A model generated the notes under the pieces. It was given only the letters and a program-made list of their open reading frames with translations. It was not told where the DNA came from and searched no databases. 64,000 nt of DNA from an uncultured Ruminococcus sp. (GTDB lineage Bacteria; Bacillota; Clostridia; Oscillospirales; Ruminococcaceae), in NCBI GenBank assembly GCA_910584195.1, contig CAJTYV010000008.1, positions 54,544 to 118,543 on the forward strand, written 5' to 3'. The position numbers and the translations under genes are program-made. Each line of letters begins with the position of its first letter. The stretch's first letter is position 1. Below, piece after piece: positions 9,005 to 19,041 of this stretch.

Positions 9005-10018
9005 GAGGACAGTGTGCCGATTCCGTCGGACTATTATTATGCGAAACTCGGCAAGCCGAATCCTCGCCGTACAAGGCATTTGTGGAGTCCCGAATCGGTT
9101 AGGCAAATACTCCACAACTACACTTATCTCGGACACCTTGTTCAGCTCCGCACAACAACGGTTAGCTACAAGAATCACAAAACGATAAAACGTGACGAGG
9201 AAGATATGATAGTTGTGAAGAATACGCACGAGCCAATTGTATCTCAGGAGCTTTGGGACAGAGTGCGTGAAATGGAGCAGTCGGTATCTCAGGGCAAGCG
9301 GAACAACAGCGGTTATGTGGCAAACCTCAGTGGATTGATCTACTGTCAGGACTGCGGAAACAAAGTTCGCCTTGCATGGAACAACACCACAAATGACAGT
9401 AAGAAAAAGCCGAGGAAATATATCCGTCATAATTATAACTGCACTTCCTACATGAAGTTCGGTAAGCGATATTGTCCGAGTCACTACATCAAAATGAGCT
9501 ATATTGATGCGGTCATTCTTGAAGATATTCGCAGTCTGGCAAGCCTTGTTGTAGAGAATGAGGACGCTGCAAGAGCGAGATTCCTCGCACACAAAACCAA
9601 GCACCATGAGGAACAGTATGCCGTTGACACAAGGAAGCTGACAGAGGGCAAATACCGCTTGCAGGAACTTGATACGCTGATTCAGACAATCTATGAGGAC
9701 AAGGTTCTCGGAAAGGTTTCTGAGGACGTATCAATGAAGCTTATGGCGAAATATGAAGCCGAGCAGAAAGAGCTGTCCGCAGAAGTAGCAGAGCTTGAAG
9801 CACGACTTTCTGCAATCAAGCAAGACGAGGAAGATGTGGAACTTTTTATCGCTCGTTTGAAGAAGTACACCGATGTACAGGAGCTTACCCGTGAGATGTG
9901 CTTGGAGCTTATAGAATATATCACCCTTGATGCGTATGTCGAGGGGCAGTCCAGGGAAATCTATATCAACTACAAACTGCTTGATGAACCTCTGAAAGAC
10001 AAAAGAAGCCTGTTTTAA
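9005..10018 (+). pseudogene. Large serine recombinase B, 5' truncated at the IS
   Basis: This is the C-terminal part of a second, different large serine recombinase. The frame (EDSVPIPSDYYY..) begins inside the recombinase domain. It has a complete zinc ribbon (YCQDCGNK..YNCTSYMKFGKRYC) and a long coiled coil (about residues 190-290) ending in SREIYINYKLL. Fragment A upstream already contains the recombinase domain and half a zinc ribbon, so the two pieces overlap in domain content and cannot be one gene split by the IS. The A and B frames are also out of phase. The catalytic N-terminus is absent. Confidence 0.85.
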
Positions 10019-10234
10019 GGCGATTTTGCGTTATTTTTCACTTGTACGAAAGTGTGTTACCATTTGGCATTAGGACTACCTAAAATATTTACACGCACTT
10101 GAATTTCACATCAAAGGTTGCGTCTGCCAACGCAATTTTAGGCGTATGTCCCTCCAATGTCCCTCCAAAAATGAGCCAGAAAATGGTAAATTTGCTGATG
10201 TGCGAGGGACGCTACATAAGAGTGCAGGGCATAA

Positions 10235-10275
10235 AAAAAGCCCACAAACCCCGATATATCAAGGGTTTACGAGCT
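10235..10275 (-). terminator. Terminator of tRNA-Leu
   Basis: Reading leftward from the tRNA, AAACCC/GGGTTT forms a stem followed a few bases later by a run of seven T. The same stem-forming motif recurs beside the decayed tRNA copy near 10475-10495. Bases 10019-10234 show nothing else. Confidence 0.5.
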
Positions 10276-10284
10276 GTTAAGGTC

Positions 10285-10371
10285 TGGTGCCGATGGTGGG
10301 ACTTGAACCCACACACCCTTGCGGATAACAGATTTTGAGTCTGTCTCGTCTGCCAATTCCGACACACCGGC
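10285..10371 (-). tRNA. tRNA-Leu (CAA)
   Basis: The 87-nt gene on the minus strand has acceptor GCCGGTG / CATCGGC and an encoded CCA. The anticodon stem is ACAGA/TCTGT with loop CTCAAAA (anticodon CAA). The long variable arm of a type II tRNA and the T-arm GGGTTCAAGTCCC are present. Degenerate copies follow at 10483-10735. The right end of the mobilizable element lies about 270 bases away. Confidence 0.93.
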
Positions 10372-10932
10372 ATTTCATATTTTAAGTCGTCTCCCGATGT
10401 CCTGTCCGAGAAATCGGAGGGACATCATGAAGGGTCATTAAAAGCAAGTTACATATTCAGTTTTCAAAATCCCCCGTAAAATCAAGGGTTTACGCCAAAG
10501 TGGTATGAAACGGCGTTGTATGTTTTGAGTCCAGCACGTCTGCCAATTCCATCATTCCGGCATTTATAAGTCATATTCCGATATACTGTCCGAGACAACA
10601 GAGAAACATCATAGATGAACATAAAAAGCAAGTTATATGTTAGTTTTTAAAAACCTATAGGATTGAGAATTCACAATGAAGCAAAATTCAAGCCTGTCAT
10701 GTCTGCCAATTTCTGTACACCAGCTAATCTTACATTATTAGTATATCACATTTTTTTATTCATGTCAATAGTCAATTTGGTTAAAATAAAAAAATATATT
10801 TTTTGTGCATGAAAATGTCATTTATATTTGTGTTTATAATAGAGAAGTGTTATAATGAATATACTCTCCGCTGATGCAAATCATTTCAATACTCGTTAGA
10901 ATAATTTTTTTGAGGAAAGGCGGTGATTTTAT
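10372..10932 (-). repeat. Two decayed tandem copies of the tRNA-Leu unit
   Basis: About 223 bases from the intact gene, 10483-10640 repeats the surrounding motifs (CAAGGGTTTACG, TTTTGAGTC, CGTCTGCCAATTCC, CCGGCATTT, CTGTCCGAGA, AAAAGCAAGTTA) with many changes that destroy the acceptor stem. A third, weaker copy (GTCTGCCAATTTC..CACCAG) lies at about 10690-10730. This is a tandem array decaying away from the functional tRNA. No other gene is seen before 10933. Confidence 0.75.
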
Positions 10933-11439
10933 TTGGAAAATGAAAATACATCGTTACATGCATTCAGAAAATTTGGCGATACAGTCCTGAGGGCAGCTTA
11001 TGCCTGCTGTGGATGCTACGCCGAGGCGGAAGATATTACTCAAGACGTTTTTTTGCTGCTTCATACAAAACCTGTCGCATTTGATAACGATGAACATATG
11101 AAAGCATGGCTGCTAAGGGTAACTATCAATAAATGCAAAAACCTTAAAAGAAGCTTCCGTATAAGCCATACACGGTCTATTGACGAGGAAAACACAGGCA
11201 TATACAATATGGACATTACCGATGTTGAGGTTCGCGAACTGATAGAAGCATTGCCGAAAAAGTATTCTTCTATTATATATCTTCATTTTTATGAGGGATA
11301 TACTACAAAGGAAATCGCTAAATTATTAAAGAAAAATCCAAATACGGTCAGTTCGCTTCTGCAACGCGGTAAAGAAAAGCTAAGACTTGAAATTTCACAG
11401 CTCAACACAGTGGGAGGACATAATTATGAAGAAATCTGA
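10933..11439 (+). CDS. ECF-type RNA polymerase sigma factor
   Basis: This 168-residue sigma-70-family protein has region 2 at about 20-75 (AEAEDITQDVFLLLHT..HMKAWLLRVTINKCKN). Region 4 is at about 110-155 (ALPKKYSSIIYLHFYEGYTTKEIAKLLKKNPNTVSSLLQRGKEKL). The start is TTG, with AAAGGCGG about 12 bases upstream. The last codons overlap the membrane protein that follows by 14 bases, the usual arrangement for translationally coupled sigma and anti-sigma factors. Confidence 0.85.
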   Translation: MENENTSLHAFRKFGDTVLRAAYACCGCYAEAEDITQDVFLLLHTKPVAFDNDEHMKAWLLRVTINKCKNLKRSFRISHTRSIDEENTGIYNMDITDVEVRELIEALPKKYSSIIYLHFYEGYTTKEIAKLLKKNPNTVSSLLQRGKEKLRLEISQLNTVGGHNYEEI

Positions 11440-13420
11440 TTATAAAGATCACCTTGACAAAATCAAATGCAATCCTGAATTCCGTATGAAAATGGAGGAA
11501 ATGCTTTCAGCTGAACGTGACGGAGAATATGCCGACAGCGTAAGCGATGTGGAACGTGTTACAAAAATAAATTATCATCGCTGGACAGCTATTGCAGCTT
11601 CTGCCGTACTTGTGCTTGGTATAGGCGGAACGGCAATATATTTAACAAAAAACACCTCCGCTCCTTCGGAAAGTATGTTATCTGATACTCCAAACGATGA
11701 AATACAGCTATTTAGCGAAACTGTGATCTTGGCGGAATCATACAGTATGAATGTAACGATGTTTAATGATGATTCAGACGGACTTGATATTGGAAATATC
11801 CCTGCCGAAGCTTCAAACCGAATAATCGAAAGTCTCAAAAGATGCAGCTGGCAAACGGCAGACTCCGAAAAATTTAATGATTTTGGTTCTGAAACAAGGC
11901 TAAGCATCGCCTGCACAGGAGAAGAAGAATTTGTTTATACAGTTAACTCGAATGGATATGCATTACTGGAACACAATGGCGAACAGACTTTTTACTATAA
12001 CGAAAACTGCTATTTTAATATCGTAAGAATTATAGCACAGTATCTGCCGTATTGCAGCTGGACATCCATGCTCGGAGGAACAACAGGAGAAAAACTTGAT
12101 GTCATCTTTAATGAGCATATCAGCGAGATAGAATTGACACGAAGCGAGGTTGACAGCTTTGATTCATGGATCATGCTCATGTATAAAGAGCCATACGCTG
12201 TTTATATCGACCAATACGGCAAAATAACGGTTTCCTACAATTCAGAATACGGTGAAAGCAGCAGCGGTTCAATTTCATTCAATTCCTCCCCCGCAATGTA
12301 TATGCAAATCGTTAAAGAGCTTGGTGAAGAACTGGGTATAGAAACTGCAACAGAAATTGAAACATCGTTCTCAACCAATAATCTTTCAGTAAACGAATAT
12401 TTATATAAAATAACAGATGAAAATATTACATCAGAACCTATGCAACTGCGTTATGTGATAGGTTCGGGACAGTTTGACGGCTCTTATACTTTAAATAACG
12501 TTGACATGAGCGCTGTTTCAAAAGCCTTAAAATCGCATAACTGGAAAGTTTCTGAAAAAAGCTTTCCTGAAAACAGCTTTTATGTTGTAAAGAATCTTCT
12601 GATCTCCTCTGAAGGCGAAGTATACGACTCGCAGACAAGCAAAATGTATGCGCCTGCCGACGATGACTTTTCAGACCTGACAATTGCCTTAAACAATCTG
12701 AAGTCATGTGACGATTTTGCTTATGTAATGTCATTGCTTTCTTCTTCCGGCAAATACGATACAATATCCTGTAATGATCTCAGCTTTTACTACTCGAATA
12801 CAGCAATATCGGCTAATGGTGAATCAAATATTCAATATGCTTACAGAGGCGGCACAGGAAAATTTTATCATTCCCCTTCCGGCGAAGAATATTTCATGAT
12901 AAATAATCCTGATGGATTATATTCAGCTGAATATTTTGAACAAAATCGTGATTGGACTATGATCGAAAGCGGAGATCAGATTGCTGAATATGTAGATTTT
13001 ACACTTAACACCGATAATATTCCACAAAAAATCATCAGCGGTTTTTCGGGTATGGATTCTTGCCTTATGGATTATGATTATCTATGCACTTATGCCCGCT
13101 CGCTTATAAACGATATTTATGAAAGATCGGAAAACACATATTCAACCGATTTAAGAATTGACGAAACCACCGGCTGTATTCAGTTTTCTGTCGAAACAAC
13201 ATTGTATGAAACTGATAATATATACATTTCCCTTAATATTTCTAACGGAAACTTAGTAAAAGCATTCGTGGAACTAACAGATTATAATACGGGTGCAACG
13301 ATCGGTCTTTACGATTTTCAGCTTGGCGATGGAATTGGCAGTGGAATTACCTATGAATATGCTGATATTTATTCCGAAATTTCAGACAATATGAAATTAG
13401 AAATAACTAAAACCGAATAA
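11426..13420 (+). CDS. Putative anti-sigma factor with large extracytoplasmic domain
   Basis: The 664-residue protein starts at the ATG 11426, which has GGGAGG nine bases upstream. It has a short cytoplasmic N-terminus (about 1-47), one membrane segment (about 50-70, WTAIAASAVLVLGIGGTAIYL) and an extracellular part of nearly 600 residues rich in Ser, Asp and aromatic residues. No known domain is recognisable by eye. Overlap with the sigma gene suggests it holds the sigma factor at the membrane and releases it on an outside signal. The size of the outer region suggests a ligand- or wall-sensing role, by inference. Confidence 0.65.
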   Translation: MKKSDYKDHLDKIKCNPEFRMKMEEMLSAERDGEYADSVSDVERVTKINYHRWTAIAASAVLVLGIGGTAIYLTKNTSAPSESMLSDTPNDEIQLFSETVILAESYSMNVTMFNDDSDGLDIGNIPAEASNRIIESLKRCSWQTADSEKFNDFGSETRLSIACTGEEEFVYTVNSNGYALLEHNGEQTFYYNENCYFNIVRIIAQYLPYCSWTSMLGGTTGEKLDVIFNEHISEIELTRSEVDSFDSWIMLMYKEPYAVYIDQYGKITVSYNSEYGESSSGSISFNSSPAMYMQIVKELGEELGIETATEIETSFSTNNLSVNEYLYKITDENITSEPMQLRYVIGSGQFDGSYTLNNVDMSAVSKALKSHNWKVSEKSFPENSFYVVKNLLISSEGEVYDSQTSKMYAPADDDFSDLTIALNNLKSCDDFAYVMSLLSSSGKYDTISCNDLSFYYSNTAISANGESNIQYAYRGGTGKFYHSPSGEEYFMINNPDGLYSAEYFEQNRDWTMIESGDQIAEYVDFTLNTDNIPQKIISGFSGMDSCLMDYDYLCTYARSLINDIYERSENTYSTDLRIDETTGCIQFSVETTLYETDNIYISLNISNGNLVKAFVELTDYNTGATIGLYDFQLGDGIGSGITYEYADIYSEISDNMKLEITKTE

Positions 13421-13442
13421 CAGTTTTTGAACCTGTATTCAT

Positions 13443-13491
13443 AGAGAACGCTATTTTAGAACTTGTGTTCATAATCAGCGTTCTCTTTTTT
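13443..13491 (+). terminator. Terminator built on repeat ends
   Basis: The stem AGAGAACGCT / AGCGTTCTCT is followed by T6. The loop contains TTAGAACTTGTGTTCATAA, the terminal motif of the 165-bp repeat family found at 27611 and 30751, and GAACCTGTATTCATAG lies just before the stem. Confidence 0.7.
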
Positions 13492-13654
13492 AAAAATTAA
13501 TTTTCAGACTTTACAACGCCATGCTTAATATGGTATAATATAATTGTATAATTATTATGTTCTAAAATCGTACGCGTACTGAATAACGCGGAATTACGCA
13601 AAAAAATCAGGCGGTTTTCGCAGTATTTAGAACGGGACTGTATAGGAGGAAAAA

Positions 13655-15277
13655 ATGTCTGATAATAAAAAAAAGGTTTCTGATAAGCCATATCCCAAAA
13701 TTCTGAAAAACAAAGTCTACTTATACCTTACGGAATTTTTTTCAGGTATGTCGGTAATGGCGGTAGAACTCGGAGCAAGCAGACTGCTGGCGCCATATTT
13801 CAGCTCATCGCAGATCGTATGGACTATTATAATAGGCACTATTATGATAGCTATGGCTCTCGGTAATATTTTCGGCGGAAAAAGCGCGGACAAAAACCCT
13901 GATCCTGATAAGCTTTACGGCAGAATTTTAGTCGCAGGAGTATGGATAGCGGCAATACCTTTTGTTGGAAAATTTGCCGTAATGGGAATTTCAGCGCTTC
14001 TTGTAGTGACGGTAAACACCAATTTCCTTATATGGGCAGCATTCATCACTTGTATGGCAGTGTTTGTTTTTCCGCTGTTTCTGTTGGGAACGGTTACGCC
14101 ATCTTTAGTAAAGTATACCATAGACAGCCTTGACGACAGCGGAAAGACTGTTGGAATGCTCAACGCTTCCAACACAATAGGCAGTATTATCGGAACATTT
14201 GTTCCCACCTTCATATCCATTCCGACTGTCGGAACTGCCGTGACCTTTCTGATATTTTCGGGAATTTTGCTCATTCTCGGCATAACTTATTTTATAAGTT
14301 TAAAAAAAGGAGCCGCAAAGGTAACTGCAAGCGTACTGCTTTTCGCGATATGCTGCGGACTTTCACCATCTTTGGGATTTGCTTTTTGGGAAAAAGACCT
14401 TGCCTACGAGGGAGAATCGGTTTATAATTATTTACAGGTCAAAGACAACGACCGACGCACCGCTCTTTCAACAAATGTACTTTTCGGCGTGCAATCTGTA
14501 TATATGAAATCGGGAGAGCTTACAGGCATGTATTATGACTATGCAATGGCGGCTCCCCTTATGGCTGATACAGACGATACGGTAGATATACTTGTTCTTG
14601 GCATGGGTACGGGAACTTACGCTAAACAGTGTATGAAATACTTTGACGGCGTTACTGCTGAAGGTGTAGAGATAGATGAAAAGATAATCGAACTTTCAAG
14701 GAGATATTTTGAGCTTCCCGATGAAGTAAAAGTCACAGCGTATGACGGCAGGGCGTTCCTTAATGTATGCGATAAAAAATACGATGTGATCATGGTCGAT
14801 GCTTATCAGGATATCACCATTCCTTTTCAGATGTCCTCAAAGGAATTTTTCGCACAAGTTCGCAGTCACCTTAACGACGGCGGAGTTATGGTATGCAATA
14901 TGAATATGCGCTCCAAAGAAAACGATGGCATTAACACCTATCTTGCAGATACCATTGCAAGCGAATTTGCTGAAGTATTCACTGTTGACGTAGGCGGTTC
15001 TACTAACCGGGAGCTGTTTGCTTCAAACGATCCGCAAATGGCAGAGCGTTTCATTGAAAAATCAGCCGAGCTTGAAAACAGTGAACTTTATTCCCTTATG
15101 AGCCAGGTCAATGACGGTCTGAGTGAATATAAAGCCGGAAAACTGATCCTCACCGATGATAAAGCCCCTGTTGAACTCCTCGGTATGAGCGTTATTGACG
15201 ACCTGATACAGGAAGAACTTTCATACTATAAGAAACGTTTTAAGGAGGACGGTATCAAAGGTTTGCTTGAAGGATAA
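13655..15277 (+). CDS. Fused MFS / spermidine synthase-like methyltransferase
   Basis: The 540 residues form two parts. Residues 20-245 hold about seven membrane helices of the fused-MFS spermidine synthase type (VELGASRLLAPYF, LGTVTPSLVKYT, LNASNTIGSIIGTF). Residues 290-480 hold a spermidine-synthase-like Rossmann domain (VLGMGTGTYAKQC, EGVEIDEKIIELSRRYF, YDGRAFL, DVIMVDAYQD). Such proteins may make polyamines or act as integral-membrane methyltransferases, and the substrate is unproven. AGGAGG precedes the ATG. It stands alone between terminators. Confidence 0.8.
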   Translation: MSDNKKKVSDKPYPKILKNKVYLYLTEFFSGMSVMAVELGASRLLAPYFSSSQIVWTIIIGTIMIAMALGNIFGGKSADKNPDPDKLYGRILVAGVWIAAIPFVGKFAVMGISALLVVTVNTNFLIWAAFITCMAVFVFPLFLLGTVTPSLVKYTIDSLDDSGKTVGMLNASNTIGSIIGTFVPTFISIPTVGTAVTFLIFSGILLILGITYFISLKKGAAKVTASVLLFAICCGLSPSLGFAFWEKDLAYEGESVYNYLQVKDNDRRTALSTNVLFGVQSVYMKSGELTGMYYDYAMAAPLMADTDDTVDILVLGMGTGTYAKQCMKYFDGVTAEGVEIDEKIIELSRRYFELPDEVKVTAYDGRAFLNVCDKKYDVIMVDAYQDITIPFQMSSKEFFAQVRSHLNDGGVMVCNMNMRSKENDGINTYLADTIASEFAEVFTVDVGGSTNRELFASNDPQMAERFIEKSAELENSELYSLMSQVNDGLSEYKAGKLILTDDKAPVELLGMSVIDDLIQEELSYYKKRFKEDGIKGLLEG

Positions 15278-15290
15278 CACATGTTAACTA

Positions 15291-15324
15291 AAAACCCTGT
15301 AATGCTGAATACATTACAGGGTTT
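15291..15324. terminator. Bidirectional terminator
   Basis: The AAAACCCTGTAATG / CATTACAGGGTTTT stem with a 7-base loop lies between convergent genes, ending the MFS-synthase gene on + and purL on -. Confidence 0.85.
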
Positions 15325-15329
15325 TGAAT

Positions 15330-18300
15330 TTATTTGAAGTATGAAACTCCGCTTTCGAATATCTTTTGATCCTTTTCACCGGCAACGTTCTTGCAGATAT
15401 AACTGCCCTTACGCTCCGAGTGACCCATTTTGCCGAGTACGCGTCCGTCCGGAGACGTAATGCCCTCGATAGCCTCGATAGAAGTATTCGGATTATAGCG
15501 TATATCCATTGTCGGGTTTCCGTCAAGGTCAACATACTGCGTAGCGATCTGACCGTTGTTCGCAAGCTGCTGAACAAGACTTTCAGGAGCTACAAATCGT
15601 CCCTCGCCGTGCGAGATTGGTACGCAGTGTATATCTCCGACCTCTGTTCCGTAAAGCCACGGACTCTTATTTGAAGCAATACGTGTATTAACCATCATTG
15701 ACTGGTGGCGGTTAATCGTATTAAACGTAAGCGTAGGTGAATCTTCATTCATATCAACTATTTCGCCGTACGGTACAAGACCCAGCTTGACAAGAGCCTG
15801 AAAACCGTTGCATATTCCGAGCATAAGTCCATCGCGGTTTTTCAGAAGTTCATGAACGGCGTCCTTTATTTTTGGATTGCGGAAAAATGCCGTTATAAAC
15901 TTGCCGCTTCCCTCCGGTTCGTCTCCGCCGCTGAATCCGCCCGGAATCATAATTATCTGAGACTGCTTTAATGCCTGAGCAAAATATTCAATAGACTGTT
16001 CTATATCTCCTGCAAACATATTTCGTATAACGACAGTTTCAGCCGCAGCTCCTGCCTTTTCAAAAGCTCTCGCAGTATCGTACTCACAGTTTGTTCCCGG
16101 GAATACAGGAATAAGCACTCTCGGCTTCGCAAACTTTTCTGAAGAAGAAAGCTTTTCAGAGTTCTTGAAGCTGTATGTCGCAGGTGTAGAGTCTGTAGTC
16201 TTTATTCTGCATGGGAACACAGGCTCAAGCTTGCCCTCCCATACTCTCTGGAGGCTGTCAAGATTAACAATGTAATCTATCGTACATATCTTATAACTTT
16301 CAATGACACTTCCGATTACCCTTTCATCATCAGAAGGTTCTCCCGTCAGTTCAATTATAAATCCGCCGTAGCAAGGTTTATACATCATTTCAGGTACAAG
16401 ACGCTCGGCAAAGTCAAATCCAAGCTTATTTCCGAAGCACATTTTTGCGATACCCTCGGCAATTCCGCCGTAACCTACCGTCCATACGGCAGCCGCACGA
16501 CCTGCCGAAATAATATCCTCCACCTTGTCAAATACAGCCTTGACACTGCTGAACACAGGAAGTCCGTTTTCATCATATTCGGGAGCGATGTAAATTACCC
16601 TATCCCCTGCTTTCTTGAATTCCGTAGAAACTATCTTATCAGCTTTTGCTGTAGAAACAGCGAAAGATACAAGAGTCGGAGGAACGTTTATATCCTCGAA
16701 AGTGCCCGACATTGAATCCTTGCCTCCGATAGAACCGCATCCCATTTCAAGCTGAGCCTTGAACGCTCCAAGCAGAGCCGCCATAGGCTTGCCCCAACGT
16801 TTAGGATCGTTATAAGTGTGCTCGAAGTACTCCTGGAAAGTCAGCCAGCATTTTTTATAAGTACCTCCTGCGGCAACTATCTTTGCAATAGATTCAATAA
16901 CTGCAAGCATTGCGCCGTGATAAGGACTTTTTACTGATATATCGGGATTATAACCCCAACCCATTAATGAACATGTATTTGTCTCACCTTTTAATACAGG
17001 AATCTTTGCCGCCATAGCCTGTGAGGGTGACATCTGATATACGCCGCCGAAAGGCATAAGAACAGTACCGGCTCCGATAGTGGAATCAAACTTCTCGATA
17101 AGTCCTTTCTGTGAACATACATTAAGGCTGCCCATGAGCTTTGTCCACTCTTCGGCATTATCGGTCAGCTCCTCCTCACGGCCCCTGTCAGGTTCTTCTA
17201 TAGCAATATTTGTATGCTTTGAAGCTCCGTTTGAATTAAGGAACTTTCTTGAAAGATCAACGATAGTTTTGCCGTTCCAATTCATTTTTAGACGTGGCTC
17301 GTCCACAACATCGGCAACAAGAGTTGCTTCGAGATTTTCCTTTTTAGCCTCAGTCATAAATTTCTCCGCATCCTCTGGAGCAACAACAACAGCCATACGT
17401 TCCTGAGATTCGGAAATAGCTATTTCAGTACCGTCAAGTCCTTCGTACTTTTTAGGAACTGCGTTAAGATTTATAACAAGACCATCAGTCAGCTCTCCGA
17501 CAGCAACTGAAACTCCGCCTGCACCAAAATCGTTGCAGCGTTTTATCATCTTTGTTACATAAGGATTGCGGAAAAGTCTCTGAAGCTTTCTCTCCTCCGG
17601 CGGATTACCTTTTTGAACCTCGGCTCCGCAGTTTTCAAGAGAATCAAGCGTATGAGACTTTGAAGAGCCTGTAGCTCCGCCGCAGCCATCGCGTCCTGTT
17701 TTTCCGCCAAGGAGTATAACAACATCACCAGCGGCAGGTCTTTCGCGTCGGATATTTTCAGCAGGGGCAGCGCCGAGTACCGCTCCGATCTCCATTCGTT
17801 TAGCAACATAGCCGGGATGATATATTTCCGAAACATGACCTGTAGCAAGACCTATCTGGTTGCCGTAGGAGCTGTAGCCGTTAGCCGCGCCAACAGTGAT
17901 CTTTCTTTGCGGAAGCTTTCCGGCAATAGTGTCCTCAACCGGAACAAGCGGATTAGCCGCACCCGTCACACGCATAGCCTGATAAACATAGGAGCGTCCC
18001 GAAAGCGGGTCACGAATAGCTCCTCCGAGACAAGTTGCCGCACCTCCAAAAGGTTCGATTTCAGTCGGGTGATTGTGAGTCTCGTTCTTGAACATCAGAA
18101 TCCAGTCCTCAAGCTGACCGTCAACATCAACCTTTATCTTAACAGAACATGCGTTTATTTCCTCGCTTTCGTCAAGATCGGGCAGCAGTCCATCCGCTTT
18201 AAGCTTCTTTGCAGCGATAGTGCCGAGATCCATAAGAGTCACGGGCTTATTTGTTCTGCCCAGCTCTTTACGAACGTTAATGTACATTTCATATGTGTCT

Positions 18301-19034
18301 TTTATATATGGAGTAACAATACTTACATCATCAACATTTGTCAAAAACGTAGTATGACGGCAATGGTCTGACCAATACGTATCTATCATACGAATTTCGG
18401 TGATCGTAGGATCCCTATGCTCCGTATTGCGGAAATAATCACGGCAAAACTTAATATCGTCATAATCCATAGCAAGGGCAAGCTTGTCCAAACAAGCGCG
18501 AAGTCCCTTTTCATCAAGCTGTGTAAATCCGTCAAGAGTTTCAACTGTTGTTGGTATTTCGTAGTTTGTATCAAGCGAATCAACGGTATCCAAGGAAGCC
18601 TCACGGCTTTCAACAGGATTGATAATATATGATTTCAGCTTTTCAAATTCATCATCCGTAAGATTTCCGTCTATTATGTAAACTCTGGCATTTCTTACAC
18701 GGCATCTTTCGCCCTGACAAAGGATCTGTATACACTGTTCACAGCTGTCAGCGCGCTGATCGAACTGACCCGGAAGATACTCAACAGCAAAAATTCTCTC
18801 GCCGTTTTCAAGCTTTGGCAGTTCATTGTAAACCACATCAACAGCAGGCTCGGAAAATACGGTATTTATCGCAGCCTTAAAATCCTCCTCTGAAAGTCTG
18901 TCTGCATCATAACGGTTAAGAACGCGCACACTTTTTACATCAAATCTCAAAGCTGTTTTAATGTCGCTGAGTATCGACTGGGCTTCAACGGAAAACTCAG
19001 GCTTTTTTTCTGAATAAATTCTGAATACGGACAT
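15330..19034 (-). CDS. purL: Phosphoribosylformylglycinamidine synthase (single chain)
   Basis: The 1234-residue enzyme makes FGAM from FGAR, ATP and glutamine in step 4 of purine synthesis. The order is an N-terminal domain, then FGAM synthase modules (SDHCRHTTF near 230, KNETHNHPTEIEPFGGAATC near 325, GSIGGKDSMSGTF near 770), then a glutaminase domain. The glutaminase has IPGGFSGGDEPEGSG, nucleophile Cys in LGICNGFQALVKLG and His in SHGEGRF. Length and order fit the Clostridial single-chain type that needs no separate PurQ/PurS. mtaB lies directly upstream, so the two may be cotranscribed. Confidence 0.96.
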   Translation of the reverse strand: MSVFRIYSEKKPEFSVEAQSILSDIKTALRFDVKSVRVLNRYDADRLSEEDFKAAINTVFSEPAVDVVYNELPKLENGERIFAVEYLPGQFDQRADSCEQCIQILCQGERCRVRNARVYIIDGNLTDDEFEKLKSYIINPVESREASLDTVDSLDTNYEIPTTVETLDGFTQLDEKGLRACLDKLALAMDYDDIKFCRDYFRNTEHRDPTITEIRMIDTYWSDHCRHTTFLTNVDDVSIVTPYIKDTYEMYINVRKELGRTNKPVTLMDLGTIAAKKLKADGLLPDLDESEEINACSVKIKVDVDGQLEDWILMFKNETHNHPTEIEPFGGAATCLGGAIRDPLSGRSYVYQAMRVTGAANPLVPVEDTIAGKLPQRKITVGAANGYSSYGNQIGLATGHVSEIYHPGYVAKRMEIGAVLGAAPAENIRRERPAAGDVVILLGGKTGRDGCGGATGSSKSHTLDSLENCGAEVQKGNPPEERKLQRLFRNPYVTKMIKRCNDFGAGGVSVAVGELTDGLVINLNAVPKKYEGLDGTEIAISESQERMAVVVAPEDAEKFMTEAKKENLEATLVADVVDEPRLKMNWNGKTIVDLSRKFLNSNGASKHTNIAIEEPDRGREEELTDNAEEWTKLMGSLNVCSQKGLIEKFDSTIGAGTVLMPFGGVYQMSPSQAMAAKIPVLKGETNTCSLMGWGYNPDISVKSPYHGAMLAVIESIAKIVAAGGTYKKCWLTFQEYFEHTYNDPKRWGKPMAALLGAFKAQLEMGCGSIGGKDSMSGTFEDINVPPTLVSFAVSTAKADKIVSTEFKKAGDRVIYIAPEYDENGLPVFSSVKAVFDKVEDIISAGRAAAVWTVGYGGIAEGIAKMCFGNKLGFDFAERLVPEMMYKPCYGGFIIELTGEPSDDERVIGSVIESYKICTIDYIVNLDSLQRVWEGKLEPVFPCRIKTTDSTPATYSFKNSEKLSSSEKFAKPRVLIPVFPGTNCEYDTARAFEKAGAAAETVVIRNMFAGDIEQSIEYFAQALKQSQIIMIPGGFSGGDEPEGSGKFITAFFRNPKIKDAVHELLKNRDGLMLGICNGFQALVKLGLVPYGEIVDMNEDSPTLTFNTINRHQSMMVNTRIASNKSPWLYGTEVGDIHCVPISHGEGRFVAPESLVQQLANNGQIATQYVDLDGNPTMDIRYNPNTSIEAIEGITSPDGRVLGKMGHSERKGSYICKNVAGEKDQKIFESGVSYFK

Positions 19035-19041
19035 ATTCTAT

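Noticed and set aside
10099..10338. Plus-strand open frame with WWDLNPHT across the tRNA-Leu
   Set aside because: It is the antisense of the tRNA gene; this protein-like string is a well-known artefact of reading across tRNA genes.
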